A stretch of 64,000 nt of DNA from positions 2,542,001 to 2,606,000 of the forward strand of contig NZ_CP024011.1 of NCBI RefSeq assembly GCF_002688565.1, given 5' to 3'. Below the pieces are notes generated by a model, which made no database searches, was not told the origin of the DNA, and was given only the letters and a program-made list of their open reading frames with translations. Source of the DNA: Acinetobacter sp. LoGeW2-3 (GTDB taxonomy: Bacteria > Pseudomonadota > Gammaproteobacteria > Pseudomonadales > Moraxellaceae). How positions within the stretch are numbered: position 1 is the stretch's first letter; every line of letters starts with the position of its first letter. The translations under genes were made by a program, and so were the position numbers. Below are positions 1-9,002 of this stretch, piece after piece.

Positions 1-2
1 GC

Positions 3-257
3 GTGTTGCTGAAGCATGTGTATCAGCTGATATTGGATCGTGGTTATGTATTAAATAATGCCGATATTACTGTGGCCTGTGAACGCCCAAAACTGGCAAA
101 GCATAATCTGGAAATGCGTCAAAGTATTGCAGATGTCTTAGATGTCGATGTGACTCAGATCAGTGTTAAAGCGACTACCACTGAAAAACTGGGCTTTACT
201 GGCCGTCAGGAAGGCATTTTGTCTATGGCAACAGTCCTGATCGCTCACGCAAAGTGA
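3..257 (+). CDS. ispF: 2-C-methyl-D-erythritol 2,4-cyclodiphosphate synthase, C-terminal part
   Basis: The gene is cut by the left edge; the last 84 residues are visible. IspF makes the cyclic diphosphate of the non-mevalonate isoprenoid pathway in the cytoplasm. The visible part carries the family's C-terminal signature TTTEKLGFTGRQEG (about residues 58-71 of the fragment), which closes the trimeric active site, and ends at the usual place for the family. The apparent GTG start at base 3 is only the window edge, not the real start. The stop codon overlaps the 3' end of the convergent phosphatase-like gene by 13 bases. The family call is secure; the N-terminal metal-binding half cannot be seen. 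Confidence 0.93.
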   Translation: MLLKHVYQLILDRGYVLNNADITVACERPKLAKHNLEMRQSIADVLDVDVTQISVKATTTEKLGFTGRQEGILSMATVLIAHAK

Positions 258-769
258 TCAGGATTAATCATTGCCAGTTTGACTTCTTCTGTTGCTTTAC
301 GGCCTTGTAGCTGTAGGGCAACCGCATGGATCAGTCCGGTCCAGGTATCATTCGGTTCCCAAACCTGATGCAGCAATTCTTGCGCCGTTGGTAGGTCCAT
401 ATCCATATAGTACTGGCGATATAAATATATTAGGCTGGAAACACGGAAATTTTTCGCGCAGTGAATCCAGACCATCTGTTCTTGTACCAAATGATTGATC
501 ATATCTAGGATCAGCAGACATTGCTCGTCTGATGGCATTTCCCAGGAAATTGGCAGATGGATATAATTTAAGCCAAGATCCAGGCAGATTTTATCTTCAT
601 GATCTAGATGAGGTTCTGCATCAGTCAACGCGACATTGATAACAGTTGAAACGCCGTATTCCTTAATCAGCTGCAGCTCCTCAGCTGTTGGTTGCCCCGA
701 AGTAAACAGGTGTTCATGGATGAATTGAAAATTATTGATTTGACTGAGTGCAGTTTCAATTTCATTCAT
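245..769 (-). CDS. Protein tyrosine phosphatase-like protein (DSP/DUF442-type fold)
   Basis: A cytosolic protein of about 174 residues resembling the small bacterial dual-specificity-like phosphatases. The P-loop reads HCAKNFRVS, with the Cys nucleophile followed by an Arg five positions later, one shorter than the classical CX5R loop but typical of the DUF442-like branch. The segment FTSGQPTAEEL near residue 25 is also characteristic. The substrate is unknown. I place the start at 769 (MNEIETAL), behind AAGGA in the minus-strand reading. A longer frame reaches an ATG at 805, but that codon lies inside the stem-loop of the upstream aroG terminator. It overlaps ispF tail to tail. Confidence 0.75.
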   Translation of the reverse strand: MNEIETALSQINNFQFIHEHLFTSGQPTAEELQLIKEYGVSTVINVALTDAEPHLDHEDKICLDLGLNYIHLPISWEMPSDEQCLLILDMINHLVQEQMVWIHCAKNFRVSSLIYLYRQYYMDMDLPTAQELLHQVWEPNDTWTGLIHAVALQLQGRKATEEVKLAMINPDHFA

Positions 770-796
770 CAGATCATTTTCCTTATGTAGAAATGC

Positions 797-820
797 AAAC
801 GCCATCTTTCGATGGCGTTT
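797..820 (-). terminator. Rho-independent terminator of DAHP synthase 1
   Basis: A perfect 10-bp stem (AAACGCCATC / GATGGCGTTT) with a 4-base loop lies just past the aroG stop codon on the minus strand. The stem's own T-rich arm supplies a short T tract. It also separates aroG from the phosphatase-like gene downstream. Confidence 0.75.
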
Positions 821-831
821 TGATCAATCGC

Positions 832-1944
832 TTAGCGATTTGGTAAAACGTCCTTTAACGCTTCATGCATATCAAGTAATGCCTTTTCAGTCGTTTCCCA
901 GTCGATACAGCCATCAGTCACTGATTTGCCGTATTCTAGATCGCAAAGGTTCGCCGGGATATCCTGACGGCCACCTTTGAGATGACTTTCTACCATAATA
1001 CCAACAATTGATTTATTTCCATCAATAATTTGTTCAGTAATATTTTTCAATACTAATGGTTGTAAGTACGGGTCTTTGTTCGAGTTTGCATGACTGGTAT
1101 CAATCATGATTTTGGTGCTTACTTTAGCTTTTGCCAGCGCTTGCTCAGCTTCAGCCACAGAACCTGCATCGTAGTTAGGCTTGCCATTACCACCACGTAG
1201 AACCACGTGTGCGTATGGGTTACCTGAAGTACGGATCACCGCAACCTGACCTTGATCATTCAAACCGAGGAAGCTATGACCGTGTTTTACTGATTGCATC
1301 GCATTGGTAGCCACAGTTAGACCGCCATCCGTACCATTTTTGAAACCAACTGGTGAAGACAGGCCAGATGACATTTCACGGTGAGTCTGACTTTCAGTGG
1401 TACGTGCACCGATCGCTGACCATGAAATTAAATCTTGATAGTACTGTGGAGAGTTTGGATCAAGTGCTTCAGTGGCACACGGCAAACCTTTTTCATTCAG
1501 TTCAAGCAGAAGTTTACGGCCAATGCGCAGACCTTTCTCAATGTTGAAAGAATCATTCATGTCTGGGTCATTTATCAGACCTTTCCAGCCAATCGTGGTA
1601 CGTGGTTTTTCAAAATACACACGCATCACTAGATACAAGGTATCTTTTACTTTTTCGCTGATCACTTTCAGGCGTTCAGCATATTCTTTAGCAGCTTCAG
1701 GATCGTGAATTGAACATGGGCCAATCACGACAAAAAGACGTTTATCTTTGCCATCTAGAATATTGCGAATCGTTTCACGACCTTTCAGTACGGTTTGATA
1801 AGCATTTTCAGTCAAAGGCAACTCAGTCTTTAATTGCGCTGGAGTTACAAGAGGAATCATGCTTTGGATATTCACATCATCAATATCTGATTGTGAAATA
1901 GGATTTGACTGTAGTGTATTCATTGCCGTCACTGGTTTGATCAT
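832..1944 (-). CDS. aroG: 3-deoxy-7-phosphoheptulonate (DAHP) synthase, class I, copy 1
   Basis: Catalyses condensation of phosphoenolpyruvate and erythrose 4-phosphate, the first step of the shikimate pathway. At 370 residues it has the full length of class I AroF/AroG/AroH enzymes and their motifs in order: GPCSIHDPEAAKEYA (about residue 75), EKPRTTIGWKG (about 112), GARTTESQ, GFKNGTDGG, DTSHANSNK and VESHL. Which aromatic amino acid inhibits it cannot be read safely, so the aroG symbol rests on overall similarity. The start is uncertain: an internal ATG at 1923 is also possible and neither has a strong Shine-Dalgarno sequence. Unlike the second copy at 25 kb, no leader peptide is visible upstream. 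It ends in the terminator at 797-820. Confidence 0.93.
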   Translation of the reverse strand: MIKPVTAMNTLQSNPISQSDIDDVNIQSMIPLVTPAQLKTELPLTENAYQTVLKGRETIRNILDGKDKRLFVVIGPCSIHDPEAAKEYAERLKVISEKVKDTLYLVMRVYFEKPRTTIGWKGLINDPDMNDSFNIEKGLRIGRKLLLELNEKGLPCATEALDPNSPQYYQDLISWSAIGARTTESQTHREMSSGLSSPVGFKNGTDGGLTVATNAMQSVKHGHSFLGLNDQGQVAVIRTSGNPYAHVVLRGGNGKPNYDAGSVAEAEQALAKAKVSTKIMIDTSHANSNKDPYLQPLVLKNITEQIIDGNKSIVGIMVESHLKGGRQDIPANLCDLEYGKSVTDGCIDWETTEKALLDMHEALKDVLPNR

Positions 1945-2050
1945 ACAAAAGATTGTTTAATAGCCTGAATATAACATGAATGATGCGTCACTTTGTTATA
2001 AAAAAGATGAATAAATCTTTGAAAAAAAAGTGATGAATCTGAGGTTTAGT

Positions 2051-2941
2051 TTAAACGGCCTGTGTTTTTTCTACTGCCGTTGCCAGCTCGGGTTGAGTAG
2101 GTTGGGCAGGTTTAGACTTGACTGGATTTACGATAAAGTTCACACCTAGACAGAACAATGTAATACCCAGAATTTTACGGATAATTTTCTCAGGCATACG
2201 TGAACTGATCAGCGTGCCGATCACGATCGCTGGAATAGAACCACAAAGTAACCAGCCTAACAAGCTAAAGTCTACATTACCTGCGCTCATATGGCCCAAG
2301 CCTGCGACTAAAGTTAGAAGTACGGCATGCACCACATCAGAACCGATAATACGGATCATCGGTAAATTCGGGAACATTAGAATCAGCGCCATAATACCGA
2401 AAGCACCAGCACCGACTGAAGACAAAGTCACAAATACACCCAGCACGATCCCCATGATGATAATCAGCGCGCGTTTTTTACCAGATTTGAAGTCAACCTT
2501 TGATAGATCCTGAGTCATATCTGGCAGTTCTTGTTTACGGTATTTATTAAAGAACTTTTCAATTGAACCACGGAACACAATTGAAATACCGGTTAGTGTC
2601 AGCATAAAGCCAAGAACCATGGTCAATGTGGCTTTATAATTCGTAGATTGACTCAGGTAATTTTCCAGTACCCAGTGTGTTACTAATGATGCAGGAATAC
2701 TGCCAATAGCTAGCCAGATTACGATTGGCCAGACAATATTCATTTTTTTGGCATGCACCATTGAGCCACAGAATTTAGAAATTGCGGCATAGAGTAGATC
2801 GGTACCAATGGCAATATGCGGTTCGACCTTAAGCAGGGTAATCAGAATCGGGGTCATTAAAGAACCACCACCGACGCCGGTAATTCCGACACAGAAACCT
2901 ACCAAAACACCTGCCAAAATAAATTCAATCGGACCAAACAT
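2051..2941 (-). CDS. TSUP family (TauE/SafE, COG0730) membrane transporter
   Basis: A 296-residue integral membrane protein. The N-terminal sequence with GFCVGITGVGGGSLMTP is the hallmark of TSUP permeases, and a second Gly-rich half repeat (LSSVGAGAFGIMALILMFP) follows near residue 175. About eight hydrophobic segments are visible, with a hydrophilic loop around residues 130-150. Members move sulfite, sulfoacetate or other organic anions outwards, or are sulfate uptake proteins; the substrate here is unknown. It stands alone between aroG and a long gene-free stretch, transcribed toward aroG with no obvious terminator between them. The extreme C-terminus is Pro/Ala/Thr-rich and poorly conserved in type. 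Confidence 0.85.
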   Translation of the reverse strand: MFGPIEFILAGVLVGFCVGITGVGGGSLMTPILITLLKVEPHIAIGTDLLYAAISKFCGSMVHAKKMNIVWPIVIWLAIGSIPASLVTHWVLENYLSQSTNYKATLTMVLGFMLTLTGISIVFRGSIEKFFNKYRKQELPDMTQDLSKVDFKSGKKRALIIIMGIVLGVFVTLSSVGAGAFGIMALILMFPNLPMIRIIGSDVVHAVLLTLVAGLGHMSAGNVDFSLLGWLLCGSIPAIVIGTLISSRMPEKIIRKILGITLFCLGVNFIVNPVKSKPAQPTQPELATAVEKTQAV

Positions 2942-3500
2942 CTATATATGCCAATATCTAAAAACGAGCATATGTTATGACTTTTAAAGATAAGTAGTTG
3001 TCTTGATTAGTGAATTGCTTATTCCAAAAAAAGATAAAGCATGTGATTAAATAAGTATTTTAGAATCTAATAATTTGGTCTGAATGATAGGATTGATAAG
3101 GTTTCACAAGAAGTTTCTTATAGTTAGAAAACACTATGAAGATGAATAGGCCTAAATCCATAGAATTTGATTAAAAGGATGAAATTTCTTCTTTATCGGA
3201 ATATAAAGGTTTGTTTGATTTAAAAACAGGCTTTAAGTGATAAGCGTGATTGGATTTTGGGAGATTCATTTATCCCTATTAATTTTTTAATTGAGCTTTT
3301 TAAATCATATTATGATTCCGGTAAAACTTGTCAAAATTTAGCCTAAGCAATCTTCATATATTACTATCTCCATAGATATAAAACTTTAAATTTTCATACT
3401 TATAGTTTTTAAACGATTTCATACAGATCGGAATCAAGTTCAACTTTAAATTTTTCGTCTTATGTTAATATGCTGACAGCAATTCTTTGAGGATCACATC
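2942..3500. other. 559-bp A+T-rich gene-free stretch upstream of lpxB
   Basis: No open frame of plausible coding character was found on either strand. It presumably holds the divergent promoters for the TSUP gene and lpxB. It contains one copy (3339-3350) of TAGCCTAAGCAA, a short sequence that recurs three times near 10.5 kb. Confidence 0.6.
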
Positions 3501-4673
3501 TTGCAAAAACGGAAGCTTAAAATTGGAATCGTCGTAGGTGAAGTATCGGGAGATACCTTAGGTGCCAGTCTGATTCGTCGTTTTCGTGAGCAGGGCATTG
3601 ATGCTGAATTTGAAGGTATTGGTGGTCCACAGATGATTGCAGAAGGTTTTAAAAGCTATTATCCGATGGATATTCTATCGGTTATGGGTATTGTCGAAGT
3701 CCTTAAAGATATTCGTAAGCTGTTTGCGGTACGTGACGGACTGGTTGAAACCTGGACGAAAGATCCAGTCGATGTATTTATTGGTATTGATGCGCCGGAC
3801 TTTAACCTGCGTTTATCCAAGAGCATCAAGCAAGGTCAGTTGCCGATCAAAACTGTTCAGTATGTTAGTCCATCCGTTTGGGCATGGCGTCAGGGTCGTG
3901 TGCATGGCATTAAAGCCAGTATAGATCTGGTACTGTGTTTATTCCCATTTGAAAAAGCTTTTTATCAAAAATGGCACGTGCCAGCGGCATTTGTTGGACA
4001 TCCTTTAGCAAGCCAGTTACCAATACAAAATCCATTGGCTGAAGCGAAGCAGGAACTTGGTCTTGATCCTGCCCAGAAATATATTGCTTTGCTGCCCGGC
4101 AGTCGCCGTGGTGAAATCGAACGTCTTGGACCATTGGTACTGGAAGCAGCACAGATTCTGCAACAGAAGCATCCTGAGTATATTTTCCTGGTTCCAGCGA
4201 TCAATGACGCACGCAAGCAGCAGATTGAAGCTTTATTAAATAGCTATCCAGACAGTCTTAAAGCCAAAATTAAACTGATGGAAAATACCAGTAGCGATTC
4301 CAAAATTGGTCGTCAGGTGATGAATGCAGCGGATATTGTGGCATTGGCTTCGGGTACTGCAACCTTGGAAGCCATGTTGTTACATCGTCCAATGGTAACG
4401 TTCTATAAGCTACATTGGCTGACCTATCGCATTGCTAAACTCTTGGTGAAAATTCAGTACTATTCATTGCCAAATATTATTGCGGGCAAGAAAGTGATTC
4501 AGGAGTTGATCCAATCTGAGGCAACGCCTGAAAAGCTTGCTGCCGAGATTGAAGCATTAATGAATGTAGAAACAGCTCAAATTCAGGCAATGCAACATCT
4601 AACCATGCATAAGCAACTGCTTTCAGGTAATAGTGAAGATCCTGTTGCTGCTATTCTAGAGCTGGTTAAATAA
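3501..4673 (+). CDS. lpxB: Lipid-A-disaccharide synthase
   Basis: Glycosyltransferase family 19 enzyme joining UDP-2,3-diacylglucosamine and lipid X to form the lipid A disaccharide at the inner face of the cytoplasmic membrane. At 390 residues it has family length. Visible signatures are GEVSGDTLGASLI at the N-terminus, GIDAPDFNLRL (about 95), YVSPSVWAWR (about 120), GHPLASQLP (about 166), LLPGSRRGEI (about 193) and ALASGTATLEAML (about 281). The start is TTG at 3501, supported by GAGGA seven bases upstream (3489-3493); no better ATG is available. The gene stands alone rather than in an lpxD-fabZ-lpxA cluster. It runs into the convergent AraC gene after only 12 bases with no clear terminator. 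Confidence 0.96.
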   Translation: MQKRKLKIGIVVGEVSGDTLGASLIRRFREQGIDAEFEGIGGPQMIAEGFKSYYPMDILSVMGIVEVLKDIRKLFAVRDGLVETWTKDPVDVFIGIDAPDFNLRLSKSIKQGQLPIKTVQYVSPSVWAWRQGRVHGIKASIDLVLCLFPFEKAFYQKWHVPAAFVGHPLASQLPIQNPLAEAKQELGLDPAQKYIALLPGSRRGEIERLGPLVLEAAQILQQKHPEYIFLVPAINDARKQQIEALLNSYPDSLKAKIKLMENTSSDSKIGRQVMNAADIVALASGTATLEAMLLHRPMVTFYKLHWLTYRIAKLLVKIQYYSLPNIIAGKKVIQELIQSEATPEKLAAEIEALMNVETAQIQAMQHLTMHKQLLSGNSEDPVAAILELVK

Positions 4674-4685
4674 TCTTATAAATCT

Positions 4686-5618
4686 TTATTGACCCTGATG
4701 CTGCTGACGATATTGACTCGGGGTCAGTTCAAAGTGCTTTTTAAAGCTTTGGCTAAAGGCCGTTTCTGAAGAATATCCCACACGATGTGCAATCTGTTGC
4801 ACGGTCAGTAAGCCATCTCTTAAATAACGTGCTGCCAGACGCATACGATGCTGTTGCAGATAAGCCAAAGGTGTTTCACCCACCACTTGGGTAAAGAGCT
4901 GGGCAAACTTGGAACGTGACATATGACACTGTTCTGCCAGGCTTTCGACAGTCCAGCTCTGTTCAGGCTGACCATGAATAGCAGCTAAAGCACTAGAGAG
5001 TTCAGGGTGGCTTAAGGCATTCAACCAGCTCGAAGCATGCTGGGCATTTAAAATATAATCTCGCACACATTCAATAAGTAAAATACTGACCAGATGATCG
5101 AGAATCCGGTCACGGCCTGGACGTGTGTGCTGGGTTTCTAGCGCGAGGAACTGTAATCCGACCTGTAACCATTCCGGTGCGGAATCACTCAAAATATGCT
5201 GGATATGCAGATAATCTGGTAGTGAGGCAATCAGCGGACGCGCCATCTGGATATCCATTTTGGAACGAATTGCCAAAATAAAACTGCGCTGTGGCTGAAT
5301 TTGACCGAAATCAATATTTTGCTGGGAATGTGTGGTAAAGAAGTTATTAATCGGACTATGTTCTGTCAGTTCATGATCATTTAGGCAATGCAGCTGATGG
5401 GCTTTAGCTGAAGGAAGCAGAACCAGATCACCTTGCTTTAGAGCAATTATGTTTTCTGAATCTTCAAAGCTGAGTTGTGCTTGTCCATGCAAAATCACAT
5501 AGGCCAGCATCGACGGCTCATGCTTATACGTCAGTCGATATGGGTGATAGACATTCAGATAGATGTATTCTGATCTGGCCAGATGTATATCATCAAAAAT
5601 TTTACTAAGCGCATCCAT
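4686..5618 (-). CDS. AraC-family regulator, likely AlkR-type activator of alkM
   Basis: A 310-residue regulator with an N-terminal cupin-like sensing domain (about residues 25-180, with GDLVLLPSAKAHQLHC) and two C-terminal helix-turn-helix units of the AraC type (about 205-305), ending in the signature RVGYSSETAFSQSFKKHFELTPSQYR. It is transcribed divergently from alkM across 178 bases, the arrangement described for alkR-alkM in Acinetobacter. The most likely role is therefore activation of alkM in response to alkanes. The intergenic region contains spaced direct repeats that could be its binding sites. The family is certain; the regulatory target is inferred from position. Confidence 0.85.
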   Translation of the reverse strand: MDALSKIFDDIHLARSEYIYLNVYHPYRLTYKHEPSMLAYVILHGQAQLSFEDSENIIALKQGDLVLLPSAKAHQLHCLNDHELTEHSPINNFFTTHSQQNIDFGQIQPQRSFILAIRSKMDIQMARPLIASLPDYLHIQHILSDSAPEWLQVGLQFLALETQHTRPGRDRILDHLVSILLIECVRDYILNAQHASSWLNALSHPELSSALAAIHGQPEQSWTVESLAEQCHMSRSKFAQLFTQVVGETPLAYLQQHRMRLAARYLRDGLLTVQQIAHRVGYSSETAFSQSFKKHFELTPSQYRQQHQGQ

Positions 5619-5702
5619 GCGTGTTCTATTCTGAATTTGAAGGATATTTTTATTTAAGTCCGCATGTGAATTGGGGTCAGAAATAGGCTAATCAGGACAA
5701 AG

Positions 5703-5751
5703 ACGCTGACATAGCTTTTCTGGACGCTAACAACTGTGCACATACGCTGAA
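5703..5751 (+). promoter_or_regulatory. Candidate AraC/AlkR operator: three direct repeats before alkM
   Basis: ACGCTGAC (5703-5710), ACGCTAAC (5724-5731) and ACGCTGAA (5744-5751) repeat in the same orientation with starts 21 and 20 bases apart, close to two helical turns. This matches the usual geometry of AraC-family half sites. The last copy lies shortly upstream of a TATAGG-like -10 at about 5762. Assignment to the neighbouring regulator is inference. Confidence 0.45.
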
Positions 5752-5796
5752 TTATTCAACTATAGGGGCAGGGTAACATAAAACAGGAGGGTCGCA

Positions 5797-7011
5797 ATGA
5801 ATGCCCCTGCAAAAATTTCAAATATTCGCCTGGAGCAGGATGCTCAGTTGCTGAAAGGTCGTCAGCTAGATAAAAAGCGTTTTGGATGGCTGTTGAGCCC
5901 CGGTCTACCCGTCATTGGTATGGGAATTCTGGCTGGCTACCATTTTGGACCGAAAGCCACCAAGAAAGTTTTTGCCATGGGAGGGCCGTTATTATTACAC
6001 GTGATTATTCCGACATTGGATGCATTGATTGGCGAAGATGAAAATAATCCCAGTGATGATCAGATCAAGGCTTTGGTCAAAGATCCTTATTATGACCGTA
6101 TCGTAAAAATGTTTATTCCTTTGCAAATGGCGGCAAATGCATTTGCAGGCTATGTCGTGACCCGCCAGAATGTCTCTTTACTGGATCAAGTATTATTGGG
6201 TATTTCCATGGGCGCGATTAATGGAGTTGGGATTAATACGGCTCATGAGTTATGTCACCGTCCAGCGAAGAAAGACCATTACCTGTCGCATTTAACTTTA
6301 ATGCCAGTTGCTTATAACCATTTTCGTATTGAGCATCCATATGGGCATCATAAACGTGTGGCAACGCCTGAAGATCCAGCATCTTCTCAAATGGGCGAAT
6401 CTTTCTATCGCTTTTTACCAAGAACTGTCATCGGTGGTATTAAGTCTGCCCTTGATATTGAAACGCGTCGTTTAAAACGTAAAGGGCTAAAATTCTTTTC
6501 TAAAGAAAATGAGCTGTTTCATGGCTGGGCAATGAGTGCCAGTTATCATGCATTAATGGTGAAAACCTTCGGAAAACAAGTGATTCCATATTCAATTACA
6601 CAAGCTCTTTATGGTATTTCACTCTTTGAAATTGTGAATTATATTGAGCATTATGGTTTAAAGCGTGCCAAAAATGCAGATGGAAAATATGAGCGCACTT
6701 TGCCTGAGCACAGCTGGAATAATAACAATATCGTGACCAATTTATTCCTGTATCAGTTACAGCGCCATTCTGATCACCATGCTTTTCCAAGCCGGCCATT
6801 TCAGGCATTACGCAATTTTAAAGAAGCACCGGTTTTGCCAAGCGGTTATGCCACCATGCTGATTCCGGCTTTGGTGCCGCCGTTGTGGTACAAAATGATG
6901 GATAAGCGTGTATATGCGCATTATCAAGGTGATCTGATGAAGGCTAATATTTTCCCGTCTAAGCGCAACCAGATTTTTAAGAAGTTTGGTGTACAAGACA
7001 ACGCTGCTTAA
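5797..7011 (+). CDS. alkM: Alkane 1-monooxygenase (AlkB/AlkM family)
   Basis: Membrane di-iron enzyme that hydroxylates the terminal carbon of n-alkanes using rubredoxin as electron donor. The 404 residues carry all four His-rich signatures: HELCH (150-154), EHPYGHH (179-185), NYIEHYG (281-287) and LQRHSDHH (321-328). Hydrophobic helices lie near residues 32-50, 60-77, 105-122 and 128-148. The start ATG at 5797 follows GGAGG with good spacing. It is divergent from an AraC regulator and ends in a strong terminator, so it is a single-gene unit. No rubredoxin or rubredoxin reductase gene lies within the window, as expected if those genes are elsewhere on the chromosome. Confidence 0.95.
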   Translation: MNAPAKISNIRLEQDAQLLKGRQLDKKRFGWLLSPGLPVIGMGILAGYHFGPKATKKVFAMGGPLLLHVIIPTLDALIGEDENNPSDDQIKALVKDPYYDRIVKMFIPLQMAANAFAGYVVTRQNVSLLDQVLLGISMGAINGVGINTAHELCHRPAKKDHYLSHLTLMPVAYNHFRIEHPYGHHKRVATPEDPASSQMGESFYRFLPRTVIGGIKSALDIETRRLKRKGLKFFSKENELFHGWAMSASYHALMVKTFGKQVIPYSITQALYGISLFEIVNYIEHYGLKRAKNADGKYERTLPEHSWNNNNIVTNLFLYQLQRHSDHHAFPSRPFQALRNFKEAPVLPSGYATMLIPALVPPLWYKMMDKRVYAHYQGDLMKANIFPSKRNQIFKKFGVQDNAA

Positions 7012-7040
7012 GTATTTCTATTTCTTGCTTCCAATAAAAA

Positions 7041-7067
7041 AATGCGCCTATAGAGGCGCATTTTTTT
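7041..7067. terminator. Rho-independent terminator after alkM
   Basis: Stem AATGCGCCT / AGGCGCATT with a 4-base loop, preceded by an A run and followed by seven T residues, so it can work in both directions. It serves alkM on the plus strand and could also stop the MFS gene on the minus strand. Confidence 0.85.
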
Positions 7068-7172
7068 GTACTAATTAAATTTTAAAACTAGTCTTACTAA
7101 ATATTCAGAGGTATCAAATTACAATAAGAGTCGTGCCTGATTGGCCATTCCCAGTGATGATTAAGACTGCTA

Positions 7173-8375
7173 TTAAGCGTTAACTGCTTTAACTTTGACT
7201 TTACGGCCATGCAGCAGGTAATACCAAAGCAGGCAGCTAAGTGTAATGATCGCACTATATAAGTACAGATGCTGGTAACCCATCTGATCTAGAAACTGAC
7301 CAATAAAATACGGTCCAAAACCAAGTGCTGCATCCAGTGCAATAAAGAAGGTCGATGTTGCCAAACCCATACGCTCAATAGTGGTACTTTTTACCGCAAT
7401 GGTCTGACAAATCGATTGAATATTGCCATAACCAAAACCTAATAAAGCTGCACTCGTGAGCAGCATCCATGAATTATGTGCTTGACTAAGCAAGCCAATC
7501 CCAATCGCCATGAGCACAATCGCTGGATACATAATGATGTTTTCGCCTTTACGATCCATTAATGGTCCAGTAAATGGACGAGAAATCAGAATCGCTGCGG
7601 CATACATCAGAAAGAAGAACGAAGCTGCCTGCAACAGGTCAATTTCTTTAGCATACAGATTAAGGAAGGAAAGTACACCGGAATAACATGCACCAGCAAT
7701 CAGGATAATCACCGCAATAGGAAAAGCTTTAGGCTCAACAAATTGCGCTAGACGAGAAGTCGGCTGTGTAGATTGTTGCGTACCCGATTTTGGAGCTAGT
7801 TTTACTTTTGAAGTATCCACACCCAAACTGAAGAGCAGACAGGTCAGTGCTACAAATGAAGTAAAAGCAAAAATCACCTTATAGTCATATTCTGACATGA
7901 GCCAAATCGCCAGGAATGGACCGATTGCAGTGGCGAGCGTACTACTTGTACTAAAATAGCCAATACCTTCACCACGACGAGTTGCTGGAATGGTCTGAGC
8001 AATAACAGTCCCAATGACAGTCCCAGCAACACCCATCATAAAACCATGCGCAAAACGCAGAGCGATCAGATAAGGAATCTCCATAGGAATAAAATACAGA
8101 CCCGAGAACAAGAAAAAGCCCAAGGCACCGGCAACCAGACTGGCTTTGGCGCCCAGATTCGGCAGAAATTTCCCGATGAGCAAACGACCGACCAAAGTCC
8201 CGACCACGAACACACCGGAGATTAAGCCTGCTTGTGCAGTGGTGGCATTCAGCTCAGCTAAGGCATAACCCACACTGACAATGACCAATAGATAGAACAC
8301 CAGAACCAGCTGGAAGTTCATTGCACTGAGAAAAATAAAATTTTTCGTCCAAAGTTTAGATTGAGCTTCAGCCAT
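7173..8375 (-). CDS. Major facilitator superfamily transporter
   Basis: A 400-residue protein with about twelve hydrophobic segments and a central hydrophilic loop near residues 195-215. Features typical of MFS drug or metabolite exporters include GRLLIGKFLPNLGAK after TM2 (motif A-like), RFAHGFMMGVAGTVIG in TM4 and RRGEGIGYFSTSSTLATAIGP in TM5. Its start overlaps the end of the upstream marR gene by 8 bases, so the two are translationally coupled. A MarR-controlled exporter of a small toxic compound is the natural reading, but the substrate is unknown. It is distantly related to the MFS protein at 29230-30408, which shares the RRGEG segment. Confidence 0.88.
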   Translation of the reverse strand: MAEAQSKLWTKNFIFLSAMNFQLVLVFYLLVIVSVGYALAELNATTAQAGLISGVFVVGTLVGRLLIGKFLPNLGAKASLVAGALGFFLFSGLYFIPMEIPYLIALRFAHGFMMGVAGTVIGTVIAQTIPATRRGEGIGYFSTSSTLATAIGPFLAIWLMSEYDYKVIFAFTSFVALTCLLFSLGVDTSKVKLAPKSGTQQSTQPTSRLAQFVEPKAFPIAVIILIAGACYSGVLSFLNLYAKEIDLLQAASFFFLMYAAAILISRPFTGPLMDRKGENIIMYPAIVLMAIGIGLLSQAHNSWMLLTSAALLGFGYGNIQSICQTIAVKSTTIERMGLATSTFFIALDAALGFGPYFIGQFLDQMGYQHLYLYSAIITLSCLLWYYLLHGRKVKVKAVNA

Positions 8376-8808
8376 GGTGTTGGTCCTTTCTACTTTGAAG
8401 GGAATTCATAAAATCTAAAATAAAAGCATGCGCCTGTTTTAGTTGGCTTTTGTCAAAACCATGTAGCAATTCAGTTTCTAAATCATCGATCTTGTCGCTA
8501 CATTGCTGGAATTGCTGTTCACCTAGGGTAGATAGCTGTAACAGCTTCTGGCGTTTGTCTGTCGTCGGAAGTGATTCAATCAGATTCATTTCAATTAAAG
8601 TATTTAAACGTTTAGTTACTGCCGGTTTGGAAATTTGCAGTTCATGCGCAATATCCAGCGCGGTGCATTGCCCATTCATCTTGATAATGACCAGGCTTTG
8701 CCATAGCGAATAATTCAAGTCATGCTCAAGCAATACAGCATTGACTTCATCGCCAAGCAGACGGGCACAGCGTAGCAGTGCAAAACGGAAGCGGGAGGAA
8801 GTATCCAT
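8368..8808 (-). CDS. MarR-family transcriptional regulator
   Basis: A 146-residue winged-helix regulator. The recognition region LDIAHELQISKPAVTKRLNTLIEMNLIESLPTTDKRQK-type sequence (about residues 50-90) has the MarR helix-turn-helix followed by the DKR wing. The C-terminal helices serve dimerisation. It is the first gene of a two-gene operon with an overlapping MFS transporter. A perfect 15-base palindrome directly upstream of its start (8819-8833) is a likely autoregulatory site, so a ligand-released repressor of the exporter is the best model. The inducing ligand is unknown. Confidence 0.88.
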   Translation of the reverse strand: MDTSSRFRFALLRCARLLGDEVNAVLLEHDLNYSLWQSLVIIKMNGQCTALDIAHELQISKPAVTKRLNTLIEMNLIESLPTTDKRQKLLQLSTLGEQQFQQCSDKIDDLETELLHGFDKSQLKQAHAFILDFMNSLQSRKDQHHG

Positions 8809-8818
8809 AAGGAATAAT

Positions 8819-8833
8819 GTTAACCAGGTTAAC
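8819..8833. promoter_or_regulatory. Candidate MarR operator palindrome
   Basis: GTTAACCAGGTTAAC is a perfect inverted repeat around a central A, 11 bases ahead of the marR start codon. Size and symmetry fit a MarR dimer site. No other gene starts close by: the next plus-strand gene begins at 9003. Confidence 0.55.
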
Positions 8834-9002
8834 TAAATATGGGTAATGTACGCCTATAAAATTGAAAATTCAAGATATGTATCAGTAGTTTCGATATCAC
8901 TTAACAGATATTTCAAGGATGAAAAGCACTAATCTGGTGGGAAAAACCTCTGATTTTCTTTAAGATGCAAATCTTGATGGGTACAGTGGAAAAGGTGAAT
9001 TG

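Noticed and set aside
770..805. Longer N-terminus of the phosphatase-like gene starting at 805
   Set aside because: That ATG lies inside the stem-loop of the upstream aroG terminator; an ATG at 769 has a better ribosome site.
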